From the NCBI GenBank assembly GCA_019614645.1, contig JABWDB010000008.1:5022001-5086000 (forward strand): a stretch of DNA of 64,000 nt, read 5' to 3'. This document shows, piece by piece, positions 44,553-57,728 of the stretch. The stretch comes from Stratiolaelaps scimitus. Taxonomy: Eukaryota; Arthropoda; Arachnida; Mesostigmata; Laelapidae. Position numbers and translations under genes: made by a program. Every line of letters starts with the position of its first letter. Position 1 is the first letter of the stretch. A model generated the notes under the pieces. That model worked only from the letters and a program-made list of their open reading frames with translations, did not search any database and was not told the origin of the DNA.

Positions 44553-47500
44553 CGTACTTTGGCTTGAGTTCACTTTTTTCATTCATCTTGACCGCCGTAG
44601 ATATATGAGACAGTCACTACTTTGCAGAATATGCTGTTTAATTAGGCACGATTGGCAAATTGGTTATAAGGAGAAACGAGTTCATTGGGTGGCGTAGGGC
44701 CATTCACGTTATTATGTTCAATGAGATATGTACATTGTAGCTCTGGCACAGCCAGGCACTTTGCCTAAACACAGTAAGATTATTTCGTACATAAATTGCG
44801 ATAATTGCAACTATTATTTAGGTAAAGGTAACTAACTAACTAAGTAACTTTATTAATAAGCCCGCACCAGTATAATAATATATAAGCTCGGGGTTAGGTT
44901 AGCTTCGGCAGCTACATACACACGACAGACGAAGCGGCACCTCATCCTGTACGTATGACCAGGTGGTATTTCACTCTACTAGTCACTGCCTGTTGCTGCC
45001 TCACATCTCAAGAGTGATCGCGAAGAGTAGTACCCGAGCGGGATGGTGTCTAATATTTTGTGATTTCAGCTTTCACCCTGTGGCGATCAAGGCATGCCTA
45101 TAATAATCATAATAATAATAACGCTGATCTATAATAACAGGCACTCTAAATTTCAGCGCACACTGTTCGGAGTTACCAGTTAAATATTGGCGGTACATGG
45201 TATGTTAGCCCGATATTATCTCTCACTAGCAAGCTGAACAAACCTATCTCCCCGCACCAGCTTTCATTGTAACCACCTCTGCGCCGTTCATGATGCGCAG
45301 TCTCGTCCACCCTATTCCTCCTCGTTTGCTCTGCTTTTATGCAACATAACTCTAGGTCGGCGAAGGTCAATATCTATACGTATTTCACAGGTATAACCCA
45401 CATACCATAGAGCTGCAACAGCAGAAACACCACCACCACCACCGGCGCAGACTTTAATGCTGTCGTCGAAGAGGCATCTGCCATATTTCCATTAACGAAA
45501 CAATTTACACTGTTCTTAATCCCCAACGTCTCCCGTGACCTGACAGGTAGTCATTTATTATATCAGAATATTTTAATATTCGCTTCCACACTATTTCCTC
45601 CCCTTCCGCGTTGCCAGGCCTCCACGTCAAATCAAAACACAATAGATGTTTACGTGTCCAGCATTCACATGCGAACGCCTTGCATACGACAGATAAACGA
45701 CACTGCGATGTGATAAGACATTGTCTTCCCTTCGTATCGCCTTGAACGCATCGTCTTTAACGACAACGTTTTTAGGCTGCATAGGCGCAAGGAAAGAGAA
45801 TATATGAGTGAGTGAGGAGTGAGACATAGATATGGTAGGCTAGTCCTTACAACGACGACGCTGGCGAGGCCTGTTATATTCGCCATTTTTTTCCGCTTGT
45901 TCCCTCATGTCGCTTGTTTCTTGCTACTTGTTTTTTGGTGTAATGCTTGCTCCCGTAGCCTGTGTCTCTCGGTCCTGCAGTACCGATCTGTTTCCGTGTC
46001 CATGTCGACTTTCTCTACTGCTACCCTTCTCACGCTCTGGCTAGGTCAGACTGGGCCTGGCCGGGCCGGGCTGGCTGGCGTTTAATCTTCGCTAGGCTAG
46101 GCGACAGTCAGTGGCATTACTGGGGTCTCGTCCCGGCGCCCTCCGCACCGTAGCAGTAGCCGCGTTGCCATCGGTACGCCTCCCTAATCCCGAGCAACGA
46201 TAACGAAGTGGACAGACAAAGAACGAGGCAATTTACGCAAGCGACAATCATCTCTTCTTGTTTCGTTGCTATCCGTTTCGGCCTGGCTCTCTCTCGGCCG
46301 TGTCTCGGCCCGATGCTGGCAGACAACGACAGCGAACAGTGAGCGGCCGGAACGTCGCAAGGACATTCTAGTTCAGCGAGTCTGCTCGGGCCCGCGCTGC
46401 GCCGACATCACGCACGTTACACATTAGCCTCAGCAGATATTCGAACGACCTCGTTTACTTTGTAGCAGGATAGCAGAGGCAGCGGACAGTCGTAGAAGAA
46501 CTATCTGTTTGCTGCTGGACGCCTGCTTGTAACTGGCTGGTACAATAATTCTATAAACGGTATTTCGAGTGACAGTCCCTAAACGAAGATTGTCGATTAG
46601 CGTTACAATATTAGCCCAACGCTATCTAATATCTATAGCCAAGAGGTCGACGTTTTCTACGGTAAAACTCCAACTTGGTTATCAAACCAAGAACAATTTA
46701 TTCGATTTCCTATTTAAGGCAAACATGAGAATCCATTTTATGCCAATTGCAAAGGGCTTCCGGGTGTCAGCAACTTGGGCATTTGAATGTTTTACAAATT
46801 CCAATTGTTGTCAAAACCTGCAACCTAATATTATATAGTCTCATTTTAGCTATATACAAACGCGATTTGAGCTCATGAGAGTATAGCGTAAAATCAATGC
46901 GGCTAATTTTGAGGATTGATCCGACAAGGGGCGGTCTGCGCGACGTTCGATGATGAATCTACTGAATTATGGTAACACAGTCGGAGCTTTCCTACAACTG
47001 TGTATTCCCGCTTACCCAGAAAAAGCGAAGCCTACAATGCTCACGACGTTAGGAGACGGCGAGCGTCGAGCCTATACATAAAATCGCTGTGTGCGTTTGC
47101 GCTACACTGCGTCGCGGGAGAGGAAGAAACGATGCAGTCGCGATTGTGACGGGTGAATCCGGACCGTATCAGATCGATCGAGAAAAGTGCAGAGGCGGGA
47201 TCGAGGCTCGGATGCCGGCAGATAAAGCCAGCTCCGGTGGTTCAAAGCCAGATCTCGGCAAATCGATTTCGATGTTCAATTCGTTTTCGGTTAATTCGAA
47301 CCGCGAGGGAAAAGAACGAACGGCCACCACCCACAGGACTCACACCCCGATCACTATCAAGGAACGACTACAGAGAATGGGAAGAAGTCGGAAGGAAGCG
47401 CCCGATATGGATACATTTGTCAGGGAGAGAGAACGCAAAAGGGGAGCTGGATAGAGACTAAGAGAAGACTCGCAGAGGGGAAAGCACTTGCCTGGTGCGA

Positions 47501-49296
47501 GGAGCTTGTATGGCATGGCATGGCCTGTTCGCGCGCGGCTGCGCCGTTGAAAAATAGTCGACAAATCGTAACAGCAATCTTACGAGTGAGGATGAAAGTC
47601 ACAGTGAGAACACGACGGGGACAAAGGGAGAGAAATGCTGAGGTTTAGAAGCTGAAAAAATAAAGGAACGGGAAGGGCCAGAGGGAGCTTCGGCCACAGA
47701 AGCCGAAACGTGAACGCATCCACTTTCATGAGTGATCGATAGAGCAGAACCTCGCTGGAATCAGTGCATGTATTATTTCATGTACATTAGGCCGCGTTAC
47801 ATATTGATCTGACAACAAACAAAGCAGCAACAACAACAAGCAGCGAGGTAGGGGAGAATCAAATCATCCATCCATGGACGAAGTGGACGGACAAACACCG
47901 ATATTTAAGGGGAGCGTACATTCTGTGTCTGTAAGTAATCACAAACAAGATGTGTGTGTGTATGCCCGAAAGCGAGCTTCTAACAGCGAAATTCTGCGGC
48001 CTGCTATATAATAGAATCTGGCCCAACGAACGTAAAAGAATCACTATCATCACCTCAGGGAGGTTCCCCTTAACGCACTTCCGTGTGGACGACTGTATCT
48101 AGCTGACGTCATGCCGCCACCATATGAACCGGTAGACGATTTTGCGTATGACAGTGATAGCGGGTAGCGTGCACTCTACAGCGTTGCGTTGCAGTAGCTA
48201 TATACATGCGTTAGCAAGCAGATGCGTACTTTTGTCAAATTTGAGATTTAGGGAAGATGAGGCTTTTGGAATATTGGGCGATATATTCTCTTCTGCGGCT
48301 CGTCTGAAATCGGAGAGGAGGCTCCGCCTGCATAGGCGAGGTGGGGTGGGACGGGACGTTGCAAAGCAATACGAGACGTAGCGGTGAACGTGTCCCGTTT
48401 GAAAATGGATGGAGGAACCCATTATCCCACTCGAACTGTAGCAGAGGAGACTTTTCGTTGCGATGTTCGAGAAATGATGACCAGCCCGAACGAGGCGGGA
48501 TGGATAAATAAGATTGCCGACGATCGATCAACCATCCCGATGCTTTGTACGCAGAGTGATATTTTCAATTTTGTTCCTGTCCAGCTGTAAGGGGATTGAC
48601 AATAGGCGCTTGGAGCTCGACCCAAAGAAGAAGGCGTTCTAATCGACGTTCGTGAGTGTGAGTAGATAGAAGTATATTGAACATATTTTAACTTCTCTTA
48701 CCCTTACATAGTTTAGGTTATACAAGAGAAATATTTCTATGAATATATAAATATTTCTAGAAATGTCTACTGAGTGGATTTCAAGTAGAATTATTTGATT
48801 ACCTGTGTATAAGCATTCTGACCCCAAAGATCATTCATTTTTGGCAACACGCGATATATAACTCTGCACGTCCTAGAGATACGGCGCCGTCTCTGAAAGT
48901 GCACATTTTTGTTGGTATGAACTTGTGATGTTATTATTCGAAGACTTTTAATTTAACGATATAATAGAAATACAGTGCAGGCACTGTAAAGAGAACTGTT
49001 AATAATTGCTAAGCTCGGCTTTCATCAATTCAAATACGTACCCTAATTAGCGTCTCGAATAATTCTAACCCTTCAAGCCAAGCATTGTTGTTTCTATTGC
49101 CGTACCTTTGTCGACTTCGTTCGTTCTTCGTTTAGCAACCAGCTGAATCTGTCGTCAGTATTTACCTACATTCGTCTCGGCTCGGGGCAGAACACCTGAT
49201 CATTCCCTCCTCTACGCGTTCCACGTAAAATCAACGAGCACGGGGATCGGCAGTCCAGCCGTGGACTGGCTGATTCGACGTGTTTTATAGAGGGCG

Positions 49297-49330
49297 TAGG
49301 TAGGTAGGTAGGTAGGTAGGTGGGTAGGTA
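49297..49330. repeat. (GTAG)n microsatellite
   Basis: Tandem GTAG tetranucleotides with one GTGG interruption. Confidence 0.9.
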
Positions 49331-49700
49331 GACAGTAAGGTGAGCACTCAGGAGTACACGGGAAAGGCACGAAAACGCAAATGGTCATTGGCAGATGGGC
49401 CGTTTGTGCAGGGCACGGACTAAGGGAAACGCCTGGTGGAACGCTATGGGGTCGTGGGGGCTGCTCGTGCACGTAAATAAGGAATGATAGCTGCTGGACT
49501 ATTTACCCTCTCCTTTCGAAGTCGGCCGCGCGGGAAAGGGTGGCAACGTTTGAAGGGGGCTTCACGCGATCTCACCCGTCAGTCGGAAAATAGCTATTTG
49601 AGAGCGGCTGAACGACAAGGAACTTCTTACTTTCCTGTCTGGTCGACAGGCCGTCGAGAGTCGGAGGGAGGTTTTAGTGTCTTTGGAGACTGGCGTCCTT

Positions 49701-49865
49701 CGAGCCTGGTGGCCTGGTGGTGCATTCGTGGGCGCCTTGGAATCGGAGGAGACAGGCGGGTGCACGGGTTCGATCCCCACCGTTGCACATTTGCATTTAA
49801 AGGGGTCCGTCTCACGAAGCAATGCAAGAAACAATACCGTCGACGTTTGTCTGACAGTGGCTCCC
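49701..49865 (+). mobile_element. tRNA-derived SINE, family 1, copy C
   Basis: This is the best preserved tRNA-like head of the family: A-box-like TGGCCTGGTGG at about 49710-49720 and B-box-like GGTTCGATCCC at about 49767-49777, a spacing of about 57 bases that fits a tRNA promoter. The body follows with CCGTTGCACATTTGCATTTA, AAGGGG, CACGAAGCAATGC and ATACCGTCGACG. Compare copies A (7501-7671) and B (13081-13241), both on the minus strand. The 3' end is approximate. Confidence 0.75.
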
Positions 49866-51476
49866 TCGATCCCTCGCGCACTTTTGCCGCTGGCCAGCGT
49901 TACATTGACAGCAGCCGAGGAGACTGCTCAACGTGAAATCACAAGCTGTAACGACAACAACAACACCAACTATGACTGCCAGCAAGACCGTAATCTGACT
50001 AATTAAAAGCGATACCTATCAGATGTTTTCAATGAAGCTGCTTTCGGAGAACTTCACTTACTGACCTCACTCGCCGACTTAACTTCAGCAAGTAACTTTT
50101 CAGTGGTGATAGGGCACTGGAAGGAAGGATGCGATGCGCGAGTCACTGCCAGGGCCGCGTCCCCTGTGTAATGAGCATTCGGAGGTGTACCCATTCCTAC
50201 GGCTAATGCCGCCTTGCTAAATGTGCATCAACCATACCAGCGTGATAATTTCATACTCAATTTGACAAATACAGAACAGTACAGATAGCTGCGAACGGTG
50301 GGAGTTCCACCGTTGTTGTTCCGCAGTAGTTCACATCAGCGTGATCTTCATCGGCGTGTTGTGTTCACCAAGCGGATGGTCAACTATGGACGCAGCCTTA
50401 AAATAATCAAGAATCCCCACAAAGTGTCTGAGTAGTGTTCGTGACATGTGCTTATACATCTTGCGGCAGTGAAATGGTATCAGGACGTCCCATTCATAGT
50501 CACGTCGCACGCGGTTAAGGAATCGTCATGTCTTGCGATATCGAACAGGGTATAACGCCACGCGAGAACAGTTAACAGCATCGGTGGTAAAGGAGCGGAG
50601 ATAGGAATTGGTTATTAGAGGTCATTTGCGATTGGATATATTTTCGCCGACGACTGGTGCGCGATCATAGGTGATGATCCCCTATCAAGTCATCTCAATT
50701 CTGCTGGCTTTAGTGGCTGCTGTGACCCAAGATCACAATTCGGGCCACTTAGGTTAGTGTACAGACTTGCCATTCTTAATTATGTTCAATCTATTTTCTG
50801 GCTTAAATGCGCATGTAGAAGTCAGCTACGATTGTTGTATTTATTCTAAGAATTTATAAGCTGCTTTATTGACATAAGTTGTGTATATTTGGCGCACGGA
50901 GGTCGAACTATATGGCGATTCCGTGAGGGATGCGAAGTGCGAGGTTCGAACAAGAATCTCGCACTTCGCAGCCAGCGCTGAAGAATCTCGCGTGCGTCGA
51001 ACAATCTCGAGTGCGAACAACAAGTCTCCGGGATGGTCGCTGCCGGAGATGTTTCATCATGCGATGAAGAAAGAAATTTCATCGGCAAACATCTAAAGCA
51101 AATAATAGCTTTGTATAGGACCCGCAATTGAACAAATACAAAGAAAAAAAGGTAAATCTAAGCTCACTCGGATTCCTCCGGATCGCGATATTGTGCGCAC
51201 ACAACTCTGTGGAATCAACAGCTCAACAACAATTTAGCTTTGATGGAGTTTTGGGCCCGCAGCTGCCCCAAAGGATATGTTCCAGTGCGAACGATAAGCA
51301 GGGCAAGATTCGAGTCATTAGACCACACCGAAATGTATGTGCCGCTACTAAAAATGAGCCGTACTTCAGATATGCTCGAGGGGGGAGGGGGGGAACATGA
51401 TCTGTATTCAGGGTTCACTTCAGAACGACAGTGCGAGCAATGAAAAAGTATACAAAGCCAAAAATTGGCCCTAAAA

Positions 51477-51505
51477 CACTCTAAGAGGTGAACCTCTTAA
51501 GAGTG
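51477..51505. other. Inverted repeat, 13-14 bp arms
   Basis: CACTCTAAGAGGT and ACCTCTTAAGAGTG are inverted copies with a 2-base spacer and one bulged base. It could form a tight hairpin or cruciform. No function is evident. Confidence 0.75.
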
Positions 51506-52177
51506 AGAGGGAGCTATGAAGCGAAGAGAAAACTTTATACTACTCAATCTTCAAGCGTTTGATGCTGCTACATATCTGGTAGCCTTTTGTCTGTGAGAAG
51601 GCATGGAAAACTCAGCTCGTTCGGGCGGTGCGGAGCGGGGTCGGGCATTTTGCGGGACTAAGCACAGAAGGGTCGTTGTCTTGATAGGAACTCTGTTTTT
51701 GAAAAGGATGGAAAGGGTTGGGCCAGCCGCTTGGAAACCAACGCCCACTGGATAAGGATATCGGTTTTCCCCGCCTCTCAGAGCCAAGGCCACATCGCTT
51801 GAGCTGCTGTTACTGCTGCTGCTGCTGTTTCCGAAAGAGAAAAAAAATAAGAGAAAAGAACGGAGCGAACTGGAATATAAATGTTAAACATTTTAAAAAT
51901 CTCACAGCCCCAACGAGAGCCGTATTGGGAGCAAGTGCTATGCTTAAGTTTAAGGGATGTTCTTCCTCTGATACCGGCTTTGACATCTCGTTGTAAGTGG
52001 CATTTAGTTGTCAGTTTTTCTTATTGGGTGTTTTTTTTTTAGCTACTAATGCTACCGCATGATCCGTTGCTTTTGACGCATTGCACATCGTGATGTGAAT
52101 CATACAGGGACTTGTGTGGTTTTGCACCCGATTCTATGCACAGCGTTATACAGCAACAAAGATATGGGAAATCGCCT

Positions 52178-52300
52178 TGTAAAGGTTTATTGGTTTATAA
52201 AAGGAACTGCAATGTTTACAATGCTTAAGTTCCCTTATATGTCAGGTCGTGGGGCTTGAACATGCGGCCGGACCTCCAGAGCTCGCTATCGGAAGAGCGA
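52178..52300 (-). mobile_element. tRNA-derived SINE, family 2, copy C
   Basis: On the minus strand there is a tRNA-like segment with ATGTTCAAGCCCCACGACC (B-box-like), then ACATATAAGGGAACTTAAGC, ATTGTAAACATTGCAGTTCC, TTTTATAAACCAATAAACC and TTTACA. Head and tail match the copy at 57729-57876. Confidence 0.7.
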
Positions 52301-53592
52301 TATTGTAGATTTATTACTCGGTGTATTTGGAAGAGTTTTTCGACCCCTTCCCTAGATGTTCCATGCGCTGGACCTTGGACAGATAAGGTGAACGCGACGC
52401 TATAATCAGTCATACAGTCTGAGATAGAAATGCCGCAATAATGAGTAAGTATACGGGTATATCTCTTTCAGTGGGTAGGTCGTTCGACCTGTGCACAAGC
52501 TCAACGTTTCCGTCTGCATTTGATCTCAAGACGGACGCTGGGCAATGCGTGTGAACGACTTCTTGACATTACCCACCTAGGTAAGATTTCGCCAATTTGA
52601 ATATGTAGCGCACTTGCAGGACGCAATATTGTCCCCACCTCGCCACGGGTGATAAGTTCTTCGCGGTGGCGTCGACGCAACCAGGTTTCAGTCCCAGCAG
52701 ACCAAGAAGGAACAGAACAGTAGAATGATCGTATAAAGCGCTTGTTCTAGCTTTAGTTATTACACGAGTTTTGGGGCGGTTTCGGTATTCGAGCTAGCAA
52801 TATGTAGTCGATAGAAGCAGCAGAACTTGTCCGCTGCCTGAGCATTGACGAGTTGTCTGTTCTCGTGGGCAAGTGAAGTGACTGGCAGCGAACTTTCGTT
52901 GATAGACTGAATGACCTGAGCCAGAGGCGGATCGTTTCGAAACGCTGTATCCTCTGCGAGCAGACGAGGCCCTAAGAATGCCACACGAACGCATCGTACC
53001 TCGGTCGGTCGGCCGGTCGCTGCCTCGCTCGCTGCGCTGAAGGACTCCTGGAAAAGGAGACCCTTCGGACCGAGGCACACGGAAGTTAGCGGGACGGCTT
53101 TCGCCCAGAGCAAAGGCGCCCAGCACTTCTGCCTCTTATTTAGCTTCTTTTTTTTTTACTTCGAGCGAAGGAGAAGTCTTCAGCATACAAAACAGCCACA
53201 CGACTACGGAAAGGCTATGAAAGCGTTTAGCATCCACGGAAGAGCGTTGGTGGCCGGCGTCCTATCACTGGGTTCCTTTACTGCGCACACAAAATAACCA
53301 CCACTATCCTATTTCCCCGATCTCGCTAAAAAAGAAGCTCTATAACCTCCCATGGTTGGGCAAGTTGGCAAAGAGAAAGGAGAGCCAGTGGGTGAAGAAT
53401 GCCGAAGATGATGTCTTCCAGCCCCAATGATGTGAACGCGAAGATCAACAATTCGCTTCTTGCGGAAATGATTATGTATTCGGCTGATCTTTAGCAGTAC
53501 ACTATATGGTATATCGTATAGTGATAAAGATTCTTACCGACAGATAATTTCGACCAGGGTGTAATGCTCTCTCACTCTCGCTCTCTGTCTCG

Positions 53593-53619
53593 ATATATAT
53601 ATATATATATATATATATA
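53593..53619. repeat. (TA)n microsatellite
   Basis: An uninterrupted TA run following a CT-rich stretch. Confidence 0.9.
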
Positions 53620-55867
53620 CTGGCCAACTGGCTTTTGTGGTGAGAGCTGAAGGCCTGTAAAAACCGTAGCTTCGCTAAAGGCGTATTGCTGCTAGCGGTG
53701 CAATAATTTTCATATTGTCAAGTGGGTTAACCGGCGACCAAACCCGACAAGGGGCCTCGCGCCTGTAAGTCCGGAGATAATTGTACTACCACCCTAGTGG
53801 AAAAACATCGCTTCTCGCCACGCATGTCTCATGACTGGGCGTGCCTGGGCAATGTCTGACTTTTTCAGCCAGGAGTTAGCCATTCCATACCGTATACAGA
53901 ATTTGAATGGGTTATAAAATTAAGTATCGATGATTTGAAATCATACTGCATCCTGCTTCAATCGGAGAAGGCGCATGCGCATCGAAGTCTTATTATCCTC
54001 ATAGATAACTGGTAATTTCAAGTCCTGACGTTAGCTTGCTGTGCTGAAAACGCACCGAGGAACCTTGACGATATCAAGAACCCGGCCAACTTGAGCGGGT
54101 GCTGAAACACTCTGAAGTAGTTAACTATCATAGATGTGGTTACTATTACCGAGGGGTCACTAGTCGAAACGAAGGAAACCACGATCGCATACCCCAGTAT
54201 TATTTTTCTTTAGTCAATCACCTCACAGTTTGTAAAGGGCAACCCGCAACTGAGATAATATCACCCTGGTCTTTCTTCACGACCATAATTAACACCACTT
54301 CTCCTCTCCACGCCAAAGAGAGCCGGTCTCAACTCCCCTGCAAGTCCCTGTCGATTCGATGCTATTTTTCGCTTCGGACACCGGCATCCTACCAGTGACG
54401 TCACTTACACAATCTTATCATACCTCCACCTCAGGCAGACAGACAGATTGCAGGCTCACTGGCACACACACACACACGGCTACCGTCAAGCTCACCCTAT
54501 GGACATCTCGTCGCGTTTCTCTGCACTGAGCAGGCAGACGCTTTACGCGAGCTCGCGTATCTCACAAATTCCTTGTACCCCCGCAGGATCTGAGGTATTA
54601 TATCTGCGGACGGCAGAGACAAACATACAGACTGGCGGGTCTGTCTGGGCGTCACCACTTCGGCCGAGAGTTATGCGAAGTTATGAAAAGTTTGACGGCC
54701 AACCGGCCGGCTGGCTGGCTGGCTGGCCAGATCATCATCGTCGGCATCTACCACATCGCTCGCATACATGAGCTCCGTTACGCGTGATTCTTCCACCATC
54801 TAGGCGTTGGCTCCACGCTCCACGCGTCGGAGCGACATGGCAGGGGCGTGGGCTTCCTGCGGATATTTTGCATACAGCACATGACACCTGCGAACTCCAG
54901 CAGGCGTCGGCTGACAGACAACTCGACGCTACGTTGTGAACTCCGTGCACAGTTGTAGGTAGGCGGATGTCATGTGGGGCGCAGCGGCTGATCCCGACAG
55001 CGGATGATTGACTAACTAATTGAGTGACTGCTGACGGTGCACGTATTTCACCTCGGAAGCAAGAAACGCCGCCGTCGCTGACACCACCTGCTCCTTGCCC
55101 TCGACCCCAACGACCTCCATGCCCATGTTCTTGGTATGCCCATTCGACGTGTGACCGGGTATCCGTAGACATACCTGAGCTGGCAGGTGGCAACTCGTCT
55201 CGTGCGCCTATGCGTGTCAGTGGGATAAGCCGCGTACACAGTTGAGGCTCACTCTACAAAAGTAGGCAACGGGTGCTCTCTGTGCACGTGGGTATCTGGA
55301 TGAAAGGCTATCGTCGCAAATCCGACGTGAAGGTCTCACTCGTGTGGTGTATTAGATTTTTTTTAATTAAGCACACCGTGCATGGCTTTCTTGGCGGTTG
55401 TTAACGAACTTTCTATATTGACAATGTTTCACTAGGTGCGTTCTGCGCTAAATACAGTATAACAGAACATGCTTTCAGATTTGTAAGTCTATGTGGAATT
55501 ACACCAACGAAATAAGATAGAAAGAAACCAAATGATAAGATGGATTTATATATATATTCGCATTGTTATCTCATTTCATTGAATATTATTAAGAAGAATA
55601 CGATACGCATACAATTTCACGGTTGACCCGATTCTCCGTAGAAGCACAAATTGCAGGGTCCTTGAATAATCATGTCCTCCTCCCTGAATGTAAAATTCAC
55701 CACATACGACGAGCATGCAATATTGTCCACTCGGTTGTCATTAGTATAATATTATTAGCCACAGTAGTCATAGGAGACTAAGGTACCCGGCTATAGAACA
55801 CTACCCGGAGCAGTACACACCTTCCCCAGAGATCGAAGTAATGCCAAGCGTCAAGCCGACTCTGGGG

Positions 55868-56033
55868 AAGAGATGCGCTCTCAGCAGAGGATGGTGGTTT
55901 TAGCAGGCAGAGGCGTTCTGTCACCCACGTCAACCCCCCTGCACTGGATCGGCCCACTTTCATTGAGATTGGAAGGTGTCTCCGGTGGTGTCCATGCGTT
56001 TGAAGGAAATTTCCTCCCCTCAACAAAAAAAAG
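55868..56033 (+). mobile_element. Dispersed repeat 4, copy B, next to a dpr exon
   Basis: This is the second copy of the repeat at 41011-41173, in the same orientation, ending CTCAACAAAAAAAAG. It stops only about 30 bases before the first dpr exon recognised here. The remaining 29 bases carry the splice acceptor with its short pyrimidine tract. A retroposon this close to an acceptor may supply or disturb branch-point sequence. Confidence 0.7.
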
Positions 56034-56062
56034 TATAATATTATTAATTAATACCTTTTCAG

Positions 56063-56328
56063 GTCGGCGCCATCTATCCGACCGACGCCACGGTGGCAGT
56101 ATCGAGCAGAACCGCGTCAACGAACGGTTCAGGTTTTCCGGCTCTATGAGGATAAACAAAACCACGAAGGTTTTTGCCAGTCTTCATTATCTCAAGACTC
56201 ATCTCCGATATGCATTGCCAACGCTCGCTCCAGAAATCAACAGCACGCTAACCTCGAGTAACGTTACCGGGCAGCTTGGGGGCATTGTCTACCTACATTG
56301 CGTCGTGCACAATATTGGCCAAAAAACG
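56063..56328 (+). CDS. dpr: dpr-family gene, exon encoding the start of Ig domain 1
   Basis: Dpr proteins are two-Ig cell-surface proteins of arthropod neurons that bind DIP partners in synaptic specificity. This exon follows the acceptor CCTTTTCAG and ends at ACG before the donor GTGAGT. It enters in phase 1 and leaves in phase 0. After a low-complexity stretch rich in Arg and Ser it encodes the first Ig strands: a NVTGQLGGIVYLHCVVHNIG segment with the first Ig cysteine, ending GQKT. The next exon continues directly with VTWLRRSD, which gives the canonical Cys-x-Trp core of a V-type Ig domain. The signal peptide and any earlier exons lie upstream and were not found. The exon's first 45 residues or so are unlike a typical Dpr N-terminus and could be lineage-specific. 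The paralogue cannot be named. Confidence 0.85.
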
Positions 56329-56389
56329 GTGAGTTGATTTAATTCGAAAGAGTATTATACCAATATAATATTTTGTTAAATTCTCTCCT

Positions 56390-56420
56390 AAAATTGCAGT
56401 TCGCTTAACAAACCAATACG
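56390..56420 (+). mobile_element. SINE family 2, tail fragment in the dpr intron
   Basis: AAAATTGCAGTTCGCTTAAC followed by AAACCAATA matches the tail of the SINE-2 copies at 57729-57876 and 8966-9110. Confidence 0.45.
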
Positions 56421-57728
56421 TCTCTATTCGACATTTACGTATGTTTAATCTACGGTTGAATCGACACGTATTATGTAAATGCGGTCGTGTCCATAGTAGA
56501 ATATTTAGGTTATATATTCAAGAGAGACATTGGAATCTAAGGTAAGGTCAATTACTTTTACTTAAAACGTAAGTTTTCCGAGAAGCAACAGCAAATTACA
56601 CCTTTTTTTTGTATAACACGCGGTGTTCGGCACTCAACAGCCAACTGTTCTGTTGAACTCGCTGATATAGTCCTCCTGCTTCTCCTCCTCTCGGCCTCCC
56701 GCTTCGCTGACAGACATGATGTCTGACCGTCTCTCTATTACATAATGTCCATTAGCTACCAACAAAGGTGAATAAGTGCTTATGTCACAACAGATATTAC
56801 AACATTGATGGCAACACGTAATTGGCAATACAGCGGGTAATTACTACTCGCGCTGGACGCTCTCTCTGCTGCATTCAAACGCTTTAAAGACAGTCGGCGT
56901 TTTACGGTCCATAGATTGTCTGGTTAGTGGCAGCTGTGAATAACTGCTGAATGTAAAGGTCACTCCTCTGACAAGCTTGAATATATCATGAGGATCGAGC
57001 CTGGTTAATAACCGAAATAAAAATGGTAGATATTTGAACAATAATAATAACAATGCAAATTAATATATTAATCTTAATAATAATAATGATAATAATAAAA
57101 ATAATGGTTGTAATAACAATACGATAGCATCAATATCAGTTGTGCAATAGTTGTGCCACAGAAATATGGTACACACATCACCATCATATGACGACTCGCT
57201 CATCATTCACAGTTGATTCATGCAGCTGAGCTCAGAGACACCCTTTGAATTCTACAAATTTCGCGAGAAGAAACTTTCTTACTTCGTACAGCATTGTTAT
57301 TAATCAACGAACAGCGCCCGCTGCACCACAACCATTAGTTGTTCCAACATCTGAGTTTTACTTGTAACCATGATTAGTCAAAAGGGTGTATAAACGTGTT
57401 TTCTTCATCATGTGCTAATCCAAAAGTACTGTCCATCACCCGAGGCTGCTCGGTGAATAATGATATTATTTGCTGAAAATAATCTAGCACAATTTATGTA
57501 CAGGTGTATTGCACAGAGATGTATAAATCTAGCTTATGTATAAAGTTCGCTCAGAGAGAGCACTGTATCTACCTTCCGGACCTGGGGTTGAAACCGGTTC
57601 GGAGAATGTGGAATGGTATGAAAATAGATCTATCATTAGGACAGGAGTAAATTTATCGGTCGACGTATAATTAGGAAATAGCTTGTTTATAGTTTGAGTC
57701 GCGGTCGATGAAGGCTTGTGCTTACAGT

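Larger units (their letters stand above)
43662..49700. other. 3' flank of the acidic repeat gene, then intergenic
   Basis: Short (GT)n and (CT)n runs lie at about 43766-43776 and 43811-43828, and a TA run near 44070-44087. An AATAAA at 44547-44552 could serve the acidic repeat gene (3' UTR about 890 bases). A (GTAG)n run lies at 49297-49330. A GC-rich, CpG-rich patch at about 46020-46420 may mark a promoter, but no gene could be attached to it. No other coding region is supported. Confidence 0.45.
49866..56062. other. Intergenic or first-intron sequence without a supported exon
   Basis: No gene is recognised. Because the dpr gene must have exons upstream of 56063, part of this stretch is probably its intron. 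It holds the hairpin at 51477-51505, a SINE-2 copy at 52178-52300, a TA run at 53593-53619, a (GGCT)n run near 54709-54726 and dispersed repeat 4 at 55868-56033. Confidence 0.5.

Noticed and set aside
47089..47454. A 121-codon Arg/Lys-rich frame
   Set aside because: It starts at GTG and has biased composition. It has some exon-like character near its end, but nothing supports it.
49701..49780. A possible functional tRNA gene
   Set aside because: A- and B-box-like words are present, but a cloverleaf acceptor stem does not close and the same segment recurs with a shared tail, so it is a SINE head.
52760..53113. Minus-strand 117-codon frame
   Set aside because: Two overlapping minus frames of similar length exist here, and neither has a domain or a convincing start context.
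54735..55193. Minus-strand 152-codon frame
   Set aside because: It is an open frame in GC-rich DNA with a competing plus frame and no recognisable motif.
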